Source: Amaurobius ferox
Lineage: Eukaryota; Arthropoda; Arachnida; Araneae; Amaurobiidae
Assembly (NCBI GenBank): GCA_951213105.1
Contig: OX578139.1
Location: 68,458,754-68,522,753, forward strand
Direction of reading: 5' to 3'
Length of the DNA: 64,000 bases
The position numbers were made by a program, and so were the translations under genes. This document shows, in pieces, positions 46,434 to 60,160 of this stretch; position 1 is the first letter of the stretch, and every line of letters begins with the position of its first letter. The notes beneath the pieces are model-generated. The model was not told the origin of the DNA. It searched no databases and saw only the letters and a list, made by a program, of their open reading frames with translations.

Positions 46434-46715
46434 TAACGAAAACAAACATAAGAAAAAAAAAAGGCATGGCTTTTCAAGCTGTTGATTCGCTAAAATAAAA
46501 ATTAAATACACTTAAGCCATATTTGGATATACTTCCAATTTTTTTTTTTGCATATGAAGGAATTGTCCTATAAATTCGATTCAAAGTTCATAGAAAATAG
46601 AGTTCTATGTTCTTTCTGTTAGTGTTAATACAAAAATTCTGAAATTTCTCAATATTAATATAAATGAAATCAAAACAAAATGAAAATTGCTGAAATTACG
46701 TTTGAATATAAAAAA
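46434..46715. other. No feature recognised
   Basis: AT-rich; nothing seen. Confidence 0.4.
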
Positions 46716-47178
46716 ATCTGATATGAGCAAAAGTATTATTCAAAGTATTTTTTCTCATGAATGGAACGAGCTAGATCCACGAGAATGATGTCATCAAATT
46801 TATCGCATGATATTACATATGAAAAGTGAATATGTTTTTCAACAGTTAATATTTTTTTTTTATTTATGGGACTTTTTGATAAATTTATTTGAAAAATGTA
46901 CAATATCCCGAGAACGGTTAATGCTAGCGTTCTAATGTTTATGTCAATCGTTTTCTAAGGAAAAATTACATAAGAAATGTCTATTTGCGTAACTTTATTA
47001 AAGGTTTTGATGTTTTGGTGATTTTTTCAAAATTTCACTCGAAAATTTTGGAGAATTCTCAACATTCGACTGCATTTAAAAAAAAAAGGCTTCCAGGATT
47101 CATGGATTGTAATTTTTGTACCAAATTTCATTCGAATCGCTCCAATCGTTCGTGAGATATAGTCTCTACAGACTCACT

Positions 47179-47243
<65 letters not shown>

Positions 47244-47386
47244 ATACACACACAGACATCATCTCAAAAATGTTTGATTCGTGATCAGGGATGCTTGAAA
47301 CGTGCTCTCCCGTCAAAAACTCGAATTCGAATTTTCGACCCCGTCACAATACTTTCCTTATACATTATGTATATAAGGAAAGTAAT
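46716..47386 (+). mobile_element. RepB copy 3, internally deleted
   Basis: AAAAAATCTGATATGAG leader joined directly to AAAAGTATTATTCAAAG, so about 300 bp after the leader is deleted. The rest matches RepB, including GAATGGAACGAGCTAGATCC, a long (CA)n at about 47180-47252 and the closing CATTATGTATATAAGGAAAGT. Confidence 0.8.
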
Positions 47387-49204
47387 AACTAAATCACTAA
47401 TTCGAATATATCACTGTAAGGTCTTTCGAGACCCTATCTGTGCCAAATTTCATATCTATTGACCTCCTTAGATTTTTTGTTACGCGGTCAGCAACAAACG
47501 AACAAACAAACGAACAAACCGGCAGACTGCTTCTTGCATTGTCATGAATCAGTGTTTCTTAAACTTACAATTTTGTACCCGTTTTAAGAGATGATCTCAT
47601 CGACGTATCCCCGTGGAATAGTTTCAGGGGAGTTTGAATTAACTGCAGATTTTAGATTAGTGCATTGTTAAATAATTACATTATACATTGTTTTATTAAT
47701 CTTATATAATAATATCTGTTAAACTATGTTTATTAATATATGTTTCTATGATACTATGTGTAGGGCCTGACTTAGCCTAACTGGGGCCCGGGGCATACAT
47801 TTCTCCGGGGTCCTCCTTCACGTCTCGATATATGTGAAACGCAAAAAATATATTTTTCAATGCATTCTAGAAAAAGGCATACAAAATACGGTTCTTACAC
47901 ATTTTAATGGGATTTAAATTATTGCAAATTTTTACCATAGCCAAGATGCCACCATGCTAAATTAGTACGGTTAATCCCAATAAATCCCCAAAATGAATCT
48001 ATCGGCTGAGTTATCCTATTCCGGTGGCATACATTTATTTCTTCACGAAGCAACCGTTAGTTTTTCGATGCTGAAATTGCTGAATTTGGGACCGCATTGG
48101 TACGGATGCCTAGCAAGCCCCTGCGTTAGTTATGTCCTGACTATGTATGATATACTCTTTATTCCACAACTAATATGCTTGACCTTTAACCTCCCGGTTT
48201 CTTTATTATTATTATTCTTATAATTCTGTATTATTATTATTATTGTTATTTATTTATTTATTTCGTTATTTAGCTAACAATTCAACGAATTGAATAAAGC
48301 CTTCGAAAATGTGAGGAATTAAAAGGATTTTTAATTATTTGCGAAAAACCTCCAAATAGACAAAAACTATACATCCTCTAAACAATAATGTTGGTTATTT
48401 TTTCACCAAGAAACTTGCCTTTCTTTTCAATGAATACTAAAAATGTGGAAAGTTAACAATAAAAAATTTAGTTGTTAACAGTTTACAATAAAAAATAAAG
48501 TTAAATAAAAAAGATCAATCATGCATAAAGTATTATGAAACATTTCCCAACTGCAATGCAATTTTATTTAAACATCTCTAAAATGCGAAATATTCAGCGG
48601 TAATATTTTTAAAATTATCACAATAATACAATAATTTATTACATTCGAAAACTTAAAACTTCAACGAAAAAATCGTCTGCTTCTCTATGTAAAATCAGTG
48701 AATGTTTCATTCATATCAGCTATATTGCAGACTCTAGAGCTAAATAATTTTGCGTTAAAGAAATTCAGCAATTCTTCTACAATTCACATTACAGTTTGAT
48801 GTGTTTACATTCTCCATAAGAGAAAATCCAGCTTCGTTGTAGAAACAATCAAACTTTGATGATCATTTAAATTCATTTGTAATTGCGTCGTTTCAGAATA
48901 TCGATGCACAAAAATTAAGCAAAAATAAAGCGGTTTTAGGACGGATATAACACTAAATATAAATTAAAAATAACTTTAAAAATCACGATTTTTACATGGA
49001 GATGGATGACATATTTTATTTTGAATTGGGTCACATGATCTCTTCATATAATATGGGTGTAATTATTATTTTAATTTTAATTTAAAAACTACAGTATATA
49101 TTTTACTGATTTTTTTTTATATTTTTAAGGCATGATTTGAATATTTCCTAAATCTCTCGAAGCATTTTGTGATTTTCAAATTAGCTTAATTTAAAAAAAA
49201 AAAT
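47387..49204. other. No gene recognised
   Basis: AT-rich. A CAAACGAACAAACAAACGAAC tract at about 47490-47518 resembles the 3' module of the other repeats. A GGGGCCCGGGGCATACATTTC phrase near 47783 stands out but has no partner here. Confidence 0.4.
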
Positions 49205-49445
49205 AATAAGTCCCCTAGTGTTGAATGTACTTCATTTCCTCAACCAGGGTTCAATCCAAAACTAATTGAGTAATACTATTCATTTATATTCCCATGCGTC
49301 CCACAGACCGTCTGAACAACATACTAAAATTTCATTTTGATAAAGTCATTTTAACGGCAGTTATCTTGCGAACGGACGGGCGGACAAACAGACAGATTGA
49401 ACAAAGTCATAAATACTTTTCAACTATGTTGTAAATTGCTAAAAA
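49205..49445 (+). repeat. Dispersed repeat, inverted partner at 63640
   Basis: From TAAGTCCCCTAGTGTTGAATG through CCCACAGACCGTCTGAACAAC to AAAGTCATAAATA. The reverse complement recurs at 63640-63875. It contains a GACGGGCGGACAAACAGACAG module. Confidence 0.75.
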
Positions 49446-49560
49446 AAAATCATTAGATTTTTTATACAGATTTCTAAAGATGCTCAAATTATTGTTGCAG
49501 ATGAAATATTGTTATTTAATTGAATGGTGTTAGATGTGTTATTTTTCCAGTATAGTATTA

Positions 49561-50265
49561 TACAGGGTGTCTCATAGAAAGTGATTAGTGGGAGATCTTT
49601 TGAACAGTTGGTTGTACACCTGACAAAATCTATAGAAAAATAGGCATGCCTTTCATATATGATGAAATCAACTTGGATCATTAAAAACCCCTAATTTCAA
49701 TAGACTCAATAAGTTTCTAACACATTTTTGTCACTGTACTTTTCTCACCGAATGAGAGCCCTTATAAAAGAATCAGTAAGAACTCTTGCATGCGGTACAG
49801 CAGATGGTGTTTTCGAGTAGCTGGGGCGGGTTCCGGTAGACCAAGGAAGATGTTGTTCATTAATTACGGCCCAGATACTCACATATGAAAAAGACGAGAA
49901 ATAAGTTAAAATATATATTAAATCATTTTCCGTTAGCACACTTTGTCTTCCTAAGCTATATTGTAAATAAAACGAACCTGTTGATTGCAATCGACATACC
50001 AGCTTCAGAAGAAGATCTCCAGAAGTATGCCGACTTTACGGAAACGACAATAGTATATCTTCACTGCATCTCTATGAGATGGCTTGCAGTTGGCGTAAAT
50101 TAAAATCCTCTCACAAAGTTCGGAATTACTTAACATAATTAAATTAGTTATGTGGCAGAGTTACTTGAATGCTTAAATACAAACTATTAATTAATGATAT
50201 CTCTCCAGTTTTAATTAATGATATATGTCTAAGTTTTAATTAATGGTAAATGTCACATATATAGG
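49561..50265 (+). repeat. RepD unit 0, left part
   Basis: Corresponds to 57192-58440 with an internal deletion of about 460 bp just after TTGGTTGTACACCT. It ends at GTCACAT, where the RepC block is inserted. The right remainder of this unit resumes at 56989. Confidence 0.8.
49885..50103 (+). pseudogene. Short shared frame in RepD, copy 0
   Basis: 72 codons (MKKTRNKLKYILNHFPL..NKTNLLIAIDIPASEEDLQKY..TTIVYLHC). It is shared with 57991 and 59449. Most differences between copies change the amino acid, so no sign of protein selection. Origin unknown; perhaps a captured exon. Confidence 0.3.
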
Positions 50266-53200
50266 ACTAGCAGCATACCCGTTCTTCGTACGGAGTATAT
50301 AATATAAAGAAACTTGAAATTCATAATCATGCCCAAATTCTTATAGTATACTAAATGACATGTTTAATCAAAATATTCTGTTAAAATATTTAATATAATG
50401 CTCCTAAAAAGAAGTTTAAGAATCTCTGTTCTCGCTATATAAAATTATCTTCATGGACATATCTGAAGAATGAAACATCTTGGACCCCTTATGTAAGCAA
50501 ATATAAAAAAAAAAATATGGAATTGAATCAATATATGCAAAATAAAAGCGTTAAAATTGTATGGGACCCGTACTAATTATATACGCGAATATTAGAAAAT
50601 ATAACCTGTATTAGTAGATTACATGTATAAATTGAAAATACCAATATACCCGTAATCTTTAAATCTGAAGACAGTCATTTATTCCAATATATGTCAAAAT
50701 TAAAGTGCTAAAATTATATGGGAAGATATACACGTACTACTTATAATGTCCGATTATTAGAAGAAGATTTCCTGTTTTGCAATATGAGTCTCAAATGTTT
50801 TTTGGTAAAATACAACAGACGACGTAATAAATTGAATATATAATTAGTCCCCTTAATCTTCATACCAGAAGACTGTACTTGATTCCAATATATATGCCAA
50901 TATATGTCAAAATATATGCCAATATACCTGTACTACTTATATTCTCGTAGGTTAGACGATATACCCGTGCATTCCTAGAAGATTACTCGTACAACGTACA
51001 ATATGCGTGTGTCAGCAATTTTTGCCGCAATAAAACAATGGCGTAATAACTTAAAAATATCAATAATCCCTGAATCAATAATTCCGGAAAATATCAATAA
51101 TAATAATGTTTAAACCTGAAGAGTATAATTGATATTATCCAGTCCAAAATGAAATGGCAATGAAATTTATTTTATATACATATCTTCATTATTCAAATCG
51201 GAAAGGATTTAATAAAAATCGTCTGCCGCATAAACACATTGGATTTAAATCCGTTGATAAGCGACATTATATCATTTGCTTCAAATAAATTGGTAGAAAA
51301 AATATCGTCTAAACAGTTATATCTCTATAGAACATTTGGCGACAGTTTCGTCAAATTAGCGACATTTTAAAAAATCGCCAAATTTATCGCCAAGTGGGAC
51401 TGTAGAACTGACAGTTCCACTTTGCGACAAATTGACGAAATATCATCACAATACTATCCCCTAACAAAAAACAATTAATATCATTTATGTAGCGCAATTT
51501 TATCAATTTCAAGATATTTTTATAGATTTGAAAACATTTTTATCAATTTGGTGACATTTTAAAAATTCGCTAAATGTATTACTAAGTAGGATGGTTGGTC
51601 TGACAGATAAATGCTAACCAAACATCATTTCAGTACACTCTTCTAACAAAACAAAAAAAAATTTCATAGATATGTAGAAGACCCAAGCCACACGACCAAC
51701 CCGAAGGTTTATGGCAGCTGTTTGTGTGTCGTTTATATCAATTTGTCGTCATTTCCGTCAATTTGGCAAAGTTTAAGAAATGTTGTCAAATTAGCGATAT
51801 CCCTCCAAATTCGTAGCTTTGAATTTGCAGATCTGAATGAAACATTCTTATCCCGTTTCAATATACTAAATGAAAACTCTACAATTGTATTAGAAGATAT
51901 ACCCGCTCTACTCTTTTTCTGTTTCAACAATCGGCTATATGAATTTATTGGCTAAACACAATATATAAGTTTAGTAGCTAAATACGATATAAGCTTGAAA
52001 ACTCTTTGCCAAAATAAATGAAATTGATGTACGCGGTCAGCAATTAATATAATTAAAAGAAAAATCAAACCGTCCATTCATAAGATATACTTTTATATCC
52101 ATTTATCCATTTATTTATTATTTAAATCGAAAAAAATTATAAAAACATTAACAAACACATTTAATTTAATTGCGATGCCGAGCAACATGATATATCCTCC
52201 TAAAATGTTAAAATTTATTAACCACTAACAGCACACCCGTTGTTCGTACGGAGTGTATAATTTAAAGAAACTTATAGTTCGCAATCATGTGCAAATTCTG
52301 TTAAAATATTAAATTCATTGCTCCTAAAGAGAAGTTTAAGAATATATGTTCTCACTATGCAAAATTATCTTCACGATCAGATCTGAAGAATAAAACATCC
52401 TGCCCCCTTTTGTAAGCAAATTTACAGAAGAAAAAATAGGAATTGAATGAATATATGCAACCCCGTACTAATTATATTGTCGCAGATCAGAAAATATGCC
52501 AATGTGTTAGTAGAAGATTACCCGTATTACAATATGCGTCTCAAAAATATTTGCCAAAATAAAAGAGATGACGTAATAAATTGAAAACATCAATAATATC
52601 CGTACTCTTTATACCAGAAGGTCGTATTTGATTCCAATATATGCCAATATATATATCAAAACATATGTCAATATACCTGTACTACTTATATTCTCGTAGA
52701 TTAAAAGATATACACGTGTATTTGTAGAAGATTCGTACTACATACAATATATGAGTTTAAACAATTTTTGTCATAATAAAATAATTGCATAATAACTTGA
52801 AAATATCAATAATCCTTGAATCAATAATCCCCGAAAATATAAATAATAATAATTTTTAAACCTGAAGACCGTAATTGATATTATCCAGTCAAAAATGCTA
52901 TAAGAAAAATCAAATCGTTCTTTTCTAAAATATATTTTTATATCCATTTATTTATTATTCAAATCGAAAAAATAATTATTAAAATTAACAGACAGATTTA
53001 ATTTAATTGCGTTTCTGAGTAACATGATATAAGATAGAATCTTATAACATGTTAAATATGTCATGTCTTAACACATAAACTGCGAAATTAAATAACGATT
53101 TTGATTTCTCTATACTTCTCATTGTTCCGTAAAAGCTTGTTTTAAATAAACCATGAACCATGGAGATAGATTTCCCCTTTAAATCATGTTTCAAACAATT

Positions 53201-53667
53201 CATGTTTTCAGAAAGTGACTAATTAACGCAAAAAATCTCCCATCAAACTCAGAGATTAAATTTTAATTCACTTTCAAACGATTTTCAAGCTTTTCGTTTG
53301 GATAAACCACGGAGTTAGGGAGTAGAACTCCTAGGAAAAAGTTCCGTTTTTCATTAATATCTCGACAACCCCAGGTCTTAGAAACTCGAAACTTGGACAA
53401 AAGTTATGGGGGGATATTTCAAGGCTATTCACCAAATTTCATTAAATTCGGTTCAGCCGTTTTTCCGTGATGATGAGACAAACGAAAATTTCGTTTTTTA
53501 CTAATATCTCGAGAACCACTGGTCGTAGAAACTCAAAACACAGATATAATTTTAAGTGGGGCTATTTCTGGGCTACCCACAAAATTTCATCAAATTCGGT
53601 TCAGCCGTTCTCCCGTGATGGTGTGACAAACAGACAGACAGACAGATTTTCATTTTTATTTATATAG
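50266..53667 (+). repeat. RepC 3.4-kb unit 1
   Basis: Begins ACTAGCAGCATACCCGTTCTT and ends TTTTTATTTATATAG after a GACAGACAGACAG run. Internally it is itself two related sub-units: 50266-52225, and 52226-53667 starting CTAACAGCACACCCGTTGTTC. The 3' module has ATCTCGAGAACCACTGG and AAATTCGGTTCAGCCGT. No protein longer than 77 codons. The CCCGTTCTTCGTACGG start and GACA/TATATAG end resemble a widespread arthropod repeat type. Confidence 0.85.
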
Positions 53668-56600
53668 ACTAGCAGCATACCCGTTCTTCGTACGGAGTAT
53701 ATAATATAAAGAAACTTGAAATTCATAATCATGCCCAAATTCTTATAGTATACTAAATGACATGTTTAATCAAAATATTCTGTTAAAATATTTAATATAA
53801 TGCTCCTGAAAAGAAGTTTAAGAATCTCTGTTCTCGCTATATAAAATTATCTTCATGGACATATCTGAAGAATAAAACATCTTGGACCCCTTATGTAAGC
53901 AAATATAAAAAAAAATATGGAATTGAATCAATATATGCAAAATAAAAGCGTTAAAATTGTATGGGACCCGTACTAATTATATACGCGAATATTTGAAAAT
54001 ATAACCTGTATTAGTAGATTACATGTATAAATTGAAAATACCAATAAACCCGTAATCTTTAAATCTGAAGACAGTCATTTATTCCAATATATGTCAAAAT
54101 TAAAGTGCTAAAATTATATGGGAAGATATACACGTACTACTTATAATGTCCGATTATTAGAAGACGATTACCCGTTTTGCAATATGAGTCACAAATGTTT
54201 TTTGGTAAAATACAACAGACGACGTAATGAATTGAATATATAATTAATCCCCTTAATCTTCATACCAGAAGACTGTACTTGATTCCAATATATATGCCAA
54301 TATACCTGTACTACTTATATTCTCGTAGGTTAGAAGATATACCCGTGCATTCCTAGAAGATTACTCGTACAACGTACAATATGCGTGTGTCAGCAATTTT
54401 TGCCGCAATAAAACAATGGCGTAATAACTTAAAAATATCAATAATCCCTGAATCAATAATTCCGGAAAATATCAATAATAATAATGTTTAAACCTGAAGA
54501 GTATAATTGATATTATCCAGTCCAAAATGAAATGGCAATGAAATTTATTTTATATACATATCTTCATTATTCAAATCGGAAAGGATTTAATAAAAATCGT
54601 CTGCCGCATAAACACATTGGATTTAAATCCGTTGCTAACGACATGATATCATTTGCTTCAAATAAATTGGTAGAAAAAATATCGTCTAAATAGTTATATT
54701 TCTATGGAACATTTGGCGACATTTTAAAAATCGCCAAATTTATCGTCAAGTGGGACTGTAGAACTGACAGTTCCACTTTGCGACAAATTGACGAAATATC
54801 ATCACAATACTATCCCCTAACAAAAAACAATTAATATCATTTATGTAGCGCAATTTTATCAATTTCAAGATATTTTTATAGATTTGAAAACATTTTTATC
54901 AATTTGGTGACATTTTAAAAATTCGCTAAATGTATTACTAAGTAGGATGGTTGGTCTGACAGATAAATGCTAACCAAACATCATTTCAGTACTCTCTTCT
55001 AAAAAAACAAAAAAAAAATTCATTGATATGTAGAAGACCCAAGCCACACGACCAACCCGAAGGTTTATGGCAGCTGTTTGTGTGTCGTTTATATCAATTT
55101 GGCGACATTTCCGTCAATTTGGCAAAGTTTAAGAAAAGTTGTCAAATTAGCGATATCCCTCCAAATTCGTAGCTTTGAATTTGCAGATCTGAATGAAACA
55201 TTCTTATCCCGTTTCAATATACTAAATGAAAACACTACAATTGTATTAGAAGATATACCCGCTCTACTCTTTTTCTGTTTCAACAATCGGCTATATGAAT
55301 TTATTGGCTAAACACAATATATGAGTTTAGTAGCTAAATACGATATAAGCTTGAAAACTCCTTGCCAAAATAAATGAAATTGATGTACGCAGTCAGCAAT
55401 TAATATAATTAAAAGAAAAATCAAACCGTCCATTCATAAGATATTCTTTTATATCCATTTATCCATTTATTTATTATTTAAATCGAAAAAAAATAATAAA
55501 AACATTAACAAACATATTTAATTTAATCCGTTATTCGTACGGGGTGTATAATTTAAAGAAACTTATAGTTCGCAATCATGTGCAAATTCTGTTAAAATAT
55601 TAAATTTATTGCTCCTAAAGAGAAGTATAAGAATATATGTTCTCACTATGCAAAATTATCTTCACGATCAGATCTGAAGAATAAAACATCCTGCCCCCTT
55701 TTGTAAGCAAATTTACAGAAGAAAAAATAGGAATTGAATGAATATATGCAACCCCGTACTAATTATATTGTCGCAGATCAGAAAATATGCCAATGTGTTA
55801 GTAGAAGATTACCCGTATCACAATATGCGTCTCAAAAATATTTGCCAAAATAAAAGAGATGAAGTAATAAATTGAAAACATCACTAATATCCGTACTCTT
55901 TATACCAGAAGGTCGTAATTGATTCCAATATATGCCAATATATATCAAAACATATGTCAATATACCTGTACTACTTATATTCTTGTAGATTAAAAGATAT
56001 ACACGTGTATTTGTAGAAGATTCGTACAACATACAATATATGAGTTTAAACAATTTTTGTCATAATAAAATAATTGCATAATAACTTGAAAATATCAATA
56101 ATCCTTGAATCAATAATCCCCGAAAATATAAATAATAATAATTTTTAAACCTGAAGACCGTAATTGATATTATCCAGTCAAAAATGCTATAAGAAAAATC
56201 AAATCGTTCTTTTCTAAAATATATTTTTATATCCATTTATTTATTATTCAAATCGAAAAAATAATTATTAAAATTAACAGACAGATTTAATTTAATTGCG
56301 TTTCTGAGTAACATGATATAAGATAGAATCTTATAACATGTTAAATATGTCATGTCTTATAACATAAACTGCGAAATTAAATAACGATTTTGATTTCTCT
56401 ATACTTTTCATTGTTCCGTAAAAGCTTGTTTTAAATCAACCATGAACCATGGAGATAGATTTCCCCTTTAAATCATGTTTCAAACAATACATGTTTTCAG
56501 AAAGTGACTAATTAACGCAAACAATCTCCCATCAAACTCAGAGATTAAATTTTAATTCACTTTCATACGATTTTCAAGCTTTTCGTTTGGATAAACCACG

Positions 56601-56913
56601 GAGTTAGGGAGTAGAACTCCTAGGAAAAAGTTCCGTTTTTCATTAATATCTCGACAACCCCAGGTCTTAGAAACTCGAAACTTGGACAAAATTTATGGGG
56701 GGATATTTCAAGGCTATCCACCAAATTTCATTAAATTCGGTTCAGCCGTTTTTCCGTGATGATGAGACAAACGAAAATTTCGTTTTTTACTAATATCTCG
56801 AGAACCACTGGTCGTAAAAACTCAAAACACAGATATAATTTTAAGTAGGGCTATTTCTGGGCTACCTACAAAATTTCATCAAATTCGGTTCAGCCGTTCT
56901 CCCGTGATGATGG

Positions 56914-56967
<54 letters not shown>

Positions 56968-56988
56968 TTTTCATTTTTATTTATATAG
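53668..56988 (+). repeat. RepC 3.4-kb unit 2
   Basis: Near-identical tandem copy of 50266-53667. It lacks about 73 bp at the sub-unit junction (near 55526), about 38 bp near 54295 and about 30 bp near 54720. The terminal CAGA run is longer (about 56924-56966). Sub-units are 53668-55525 and 55526-56988. Confidence 0.88.
56924..56966. repeat. (CAGA)n microsatellite
   Basis: About 11 CAGA units in the terminal module of RepC unit 2; unit 1 has three or four. Confidence 0.95.
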
Positions 56989-57191
56989 ATTATATTACAG
57001 CAAAGTTTTTTTTCAGTTAGATCAAATGCTGTGTGGGTAAAATTTTTGTAATTGATTTTTTCGATAGAGGGGCTGTATAGAAAGTTAATTTTCTTAACTT
57101 TCTACAAAAATATGATACATTATTTAAATCACTATTTCATTACTTCCGACCTTATATAAAGAGATGTGGTTATTTTTTCAGTGTAGTGTTA
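56989..57191 (+). repeat. RepD unit 0, right remainder
   Basis: ATTATATTACAGCAAAG through CTTATATAAAGAGATGTGG to the next TACAGGGTG. It matches 58447-58649. Across the junction, 57058-57150 is the inverse of about 57280-57375 (GGGGCTGTAT..CTTAACTTTCTACAAAAATA), showing that the unit's two ends are long inverted repeats of about 190 bp. Confidence 0.8.
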
Positions 57192-58649
57192 TACAGGGTG
57201 TTCCAAAGGAAGTGATCAATGGAAGATTTTTGGAATCGTTGGTTGTACACTTATAGTTCTAAGTGCAAAAATGATTTAAATAATATAGGAAGTTAAAAAA
57301 TAGTTATTAAAATGCAGTATCGTATTTTTGTAAAAAGTTAAGATAATTAAATTTTAATACAGCCCCTATATCGAAAACAGTCGAATTGCAAAACTGTTGT
57401 TAATACTCATTTATTCAAACTAAATATATTTAGTTTTTACAAGCTCAAATTTAGTACGAAATAATTTGTCGAACTTCCAGACTCACACCAATTTACTGTG
57501 ACTTTTCGGTATTTTTTAATCAACAAAATTCATGAATCCAGGGACATTCACAAATTGAATTGAAATACAGAAATCTTTTAACGGGGTTTAAAAATATAGT
57601 TCACGATTTATTTTTTAAACTATTAAAGACAAGCAGGCCATGCCAGTTAAACATTAGTTTAGCACTTAAATAAGATTAAATGAAACAGGTTACTGCGACT
57701 TTGCCAGCCTGTCAAATATTTTACTGACAAAATCGTTGGAGAAATAGGCATGCCTTTCATCTACGATGAAATGAACTTGGATCATTAAAAACCACTGTTT
57801 TCAGTAGACTTAACAAGTTTCTAATACATTTTTGTCACTGTACTTTTCCCACCAGAATGAGAGCCCTTATAGAAGAATCAGTAAGAACTCTTGCATGCGG
57901 TACAGCAGATGGTGTGTTCAAGTAGACTGGGGCGGGTTCCGGTAGACCAAAAAGAATGTTTTTCATTATTTACGGCCCACATAGTCACATATGAAAAAGA
58001 CGAGAAATAAGTTAAAATGTATATTACATCATTTTCCGTTAGCACCCTTTGCCTTCCTAAGCTATATTGTAAATAAAACGAACCTATTGATTGCAATCGA
58101 CATACCAGCTTCAGAAGATCTCCAGAAGTATACCGACTTTACGGAAACGACAATAGTATTTCTTCACTGTATCTTTATGAGATGGCTTGCAGTTGGCGTA
58201 AATCAAAATCTTCTCACATAGTTCGGAATTACTTAACATAATTAAATCTAGTTATGTGGCAGAGTTACTTGAATGCTTAAATACAAACTATGAATCCACA
58301 TAATAATGACATAATATCTTTATCTGCATGAAATAAATTTGAAGAAGCGGTAAAAATTTTAATAACTATATGCTATCAAAGCTGATTTATAGATGTCCTA
58401 TTTTTTCCCAATACAGGTTTTAATTAATGATAACTGTCACATTGGATCATATTACAGCAAAGATTTTTTTTCAGTTAGATCAAATACTGTACGGGTATAA
58501 TTTTTGTATTTGATTTTTTCGATAGAGGGGCTGTATAGAAAGTTAATTTTCTTAACTTTCTACAAAAATATGATACATTATTTAAATTACTATTCCATTA
58601 CTTCCGACCTTATATAAAGAGATGCGGTTATTTTTTCAGTGTAGTGTTA
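57192..58649 (+). repeat. RepD unit 1 (1.46 kb)
   Basis: Full unit starting TACAGGGTGTTCCAAAGGAAG. It is followed head to tail by unit 2 without a right terminal repeat between. Confidence 0.88.
57991..58221 (+). pseudogene. Short shared frame in RepD, copy 1
   Basis: 76 codons, homologous to 49885 and 59449, with one in-frame codon deleted in the IPASEED region. Two hydrophobic stretches (FAFLSYIV, TIVFLHCIF). Not recognised. Confidence 0.3.
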
Positions 58650-60160
58650 TACAGGGTGTTCCAAAGGAAGTGATCAATGAAAGATGTTTTGAACCGTTGG
58701 TTGTACACCTATAGTTCTAAATGCAAAAATACTTTAAATAAGGTAGGAAGTTAAAAAATAGTTATTAAAATGCAGTATCATATTTTTGTAAAAAGTTAAG
58801 ATAATTAAATTTTAATACAGCCCCTATATCGAAAACAGTCGAATTGCAAAACTGTTGTTAATACTCATTTATTCAAACTAAATATATTTAGTTCTTACAA
58901 GTTCAAATTTAGTACGAAATAATTTGTCGAACTTCCGGACTCACACCAATTTACCGTGACTTTTCGGTATTTTTTAATCAACAAAATTCATGAATCCAGG
59001 GACATTCACAAATTGAATTGAAATACAGAAATCTTTTAACGGGGTTTAAAAAAATAGTTCACGATTTATTTTTTAAACTATTACAGACAAGCAGACCATG
59101 CCAGTTAAACATTAGTTTAGCACTTAAATAAGATTAAATGAAACAGGTTACTGCGACTTTGCCAGCCTGTCAGATATTTTACTGACAAAATCTTTGGAGA
59201 AATAGGCATGCCTTTCATCTACGATGAAATCAATTTGTATCATTTAAAACCACTGTTTTCAGTAGACTTAACAAGTTTCTAATACATTTTTGTCACTGTA
59301 CTTTTCCCACCAGAATGAGAGCCCTTATAGAAGAATCAGTAAGAACTCTTGCATGCGGTACAGCAGATGGTGTGTTCAAGTAGACTGGGGCGGGTTTCGG
59401 TAGACCAAAGAGAATGTTTTTCATTATTTACGGCCCACATAGTCACATATGAAAAAGACGAGAAATAAGTTAAAATGTATATTACATCATTTTCCGTTAG
59501 CACCCTTTGCCATCCTAAGCTATATTGTAAATAAAACGAACCTATTGATTGCAATCGACATACCAGCTTCAGAAGAAGATCTCCAGAAGTATGCCGACTT
59601 TATGGAAACGACAATAGTATTTCTTCACTGTATCTTTATGAAATGGCTTGCAGTTGGCGTAAATCAAAATCCTCTCACATAGTTCGGAATTACTTAACGT
59701 AATTAAATCTAGTTATGTGGCAGAGTTACTTGAATGTTTAAACGCAAACTATGAATCCACATAATAATGACATAATATATTTATCTGCATGAAATAAATT
59801 TGAAGAAGCGGTAAAAATGTTAATAACTATATGCAATCAAAGCTGATTTGTGGATGTCCTATTATTTCTCAATACAGGTTTTAATTAATGATAACTGTCA
59901 CATTGGATCATATTACAGCAAAGTTTTTTTCAGTTCGATCAAATACTGTATGGGTAACATTTTTGTAATTGTTTGTTTCGATAGATGGGCTGTATAAATA
60001 GTTTTTTTTTTTAACTTTCTACAAAAATATGATACAGCATTTAAATTTCTATTTCATAACTTCTGACGTTATATAAATCATATTTGCAATTGAAATCATG
60101 GAACTAAAATCAACGCTTTTAAAAATCTCCCACTGTTTACTTTCTATGGGACACCCTGTA
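58650..60160 (+). repeat. RepD unit 2, with the true right terminal repeat
   Basis: Same as unit 1 to about 60075, then unique to this copy the right end CGCTTTTAAAAATCTCCCAC..GGGACACCCTGTA, the inverse of the unit's left end. Confidence 0.85.
59449..59682 (+). pseudogene. Short shared frame in RepD, copy 2
   Basis: 77 codons; the longest version, ending AVGVNQNPLT. See 49885. Confidence 0.3.

Larger units (their letters stand above)
49561..60160. mobile_element. Composite block bounded by terminal inverted repeats (RepD array plus RepC insert)
   Basis: The left end TACAGGGTGTCTCATAGAAAG then TGATTAGTGGGAGAT is inverted at 60121-60160 (ATCTCCCACTGTTTACTTTC then TATGGGACACCCTGTA). Both ends sit at TA. 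Inside are three head-to-tail copies of a 1.46-kb unit. Copy 0 is interrupted by a 6.7-kb insertion made of two 3.4-kb repeats. No transposase is seen. Confidence 0.75.

Noticed and set aside
51722..55311. 77-codon frames at 51722 and 55078 as duplicated genes
   Set aside because: They lie in the RepC duplication, and their near-identity is explained by recent copying of the whole 3.4 kb.
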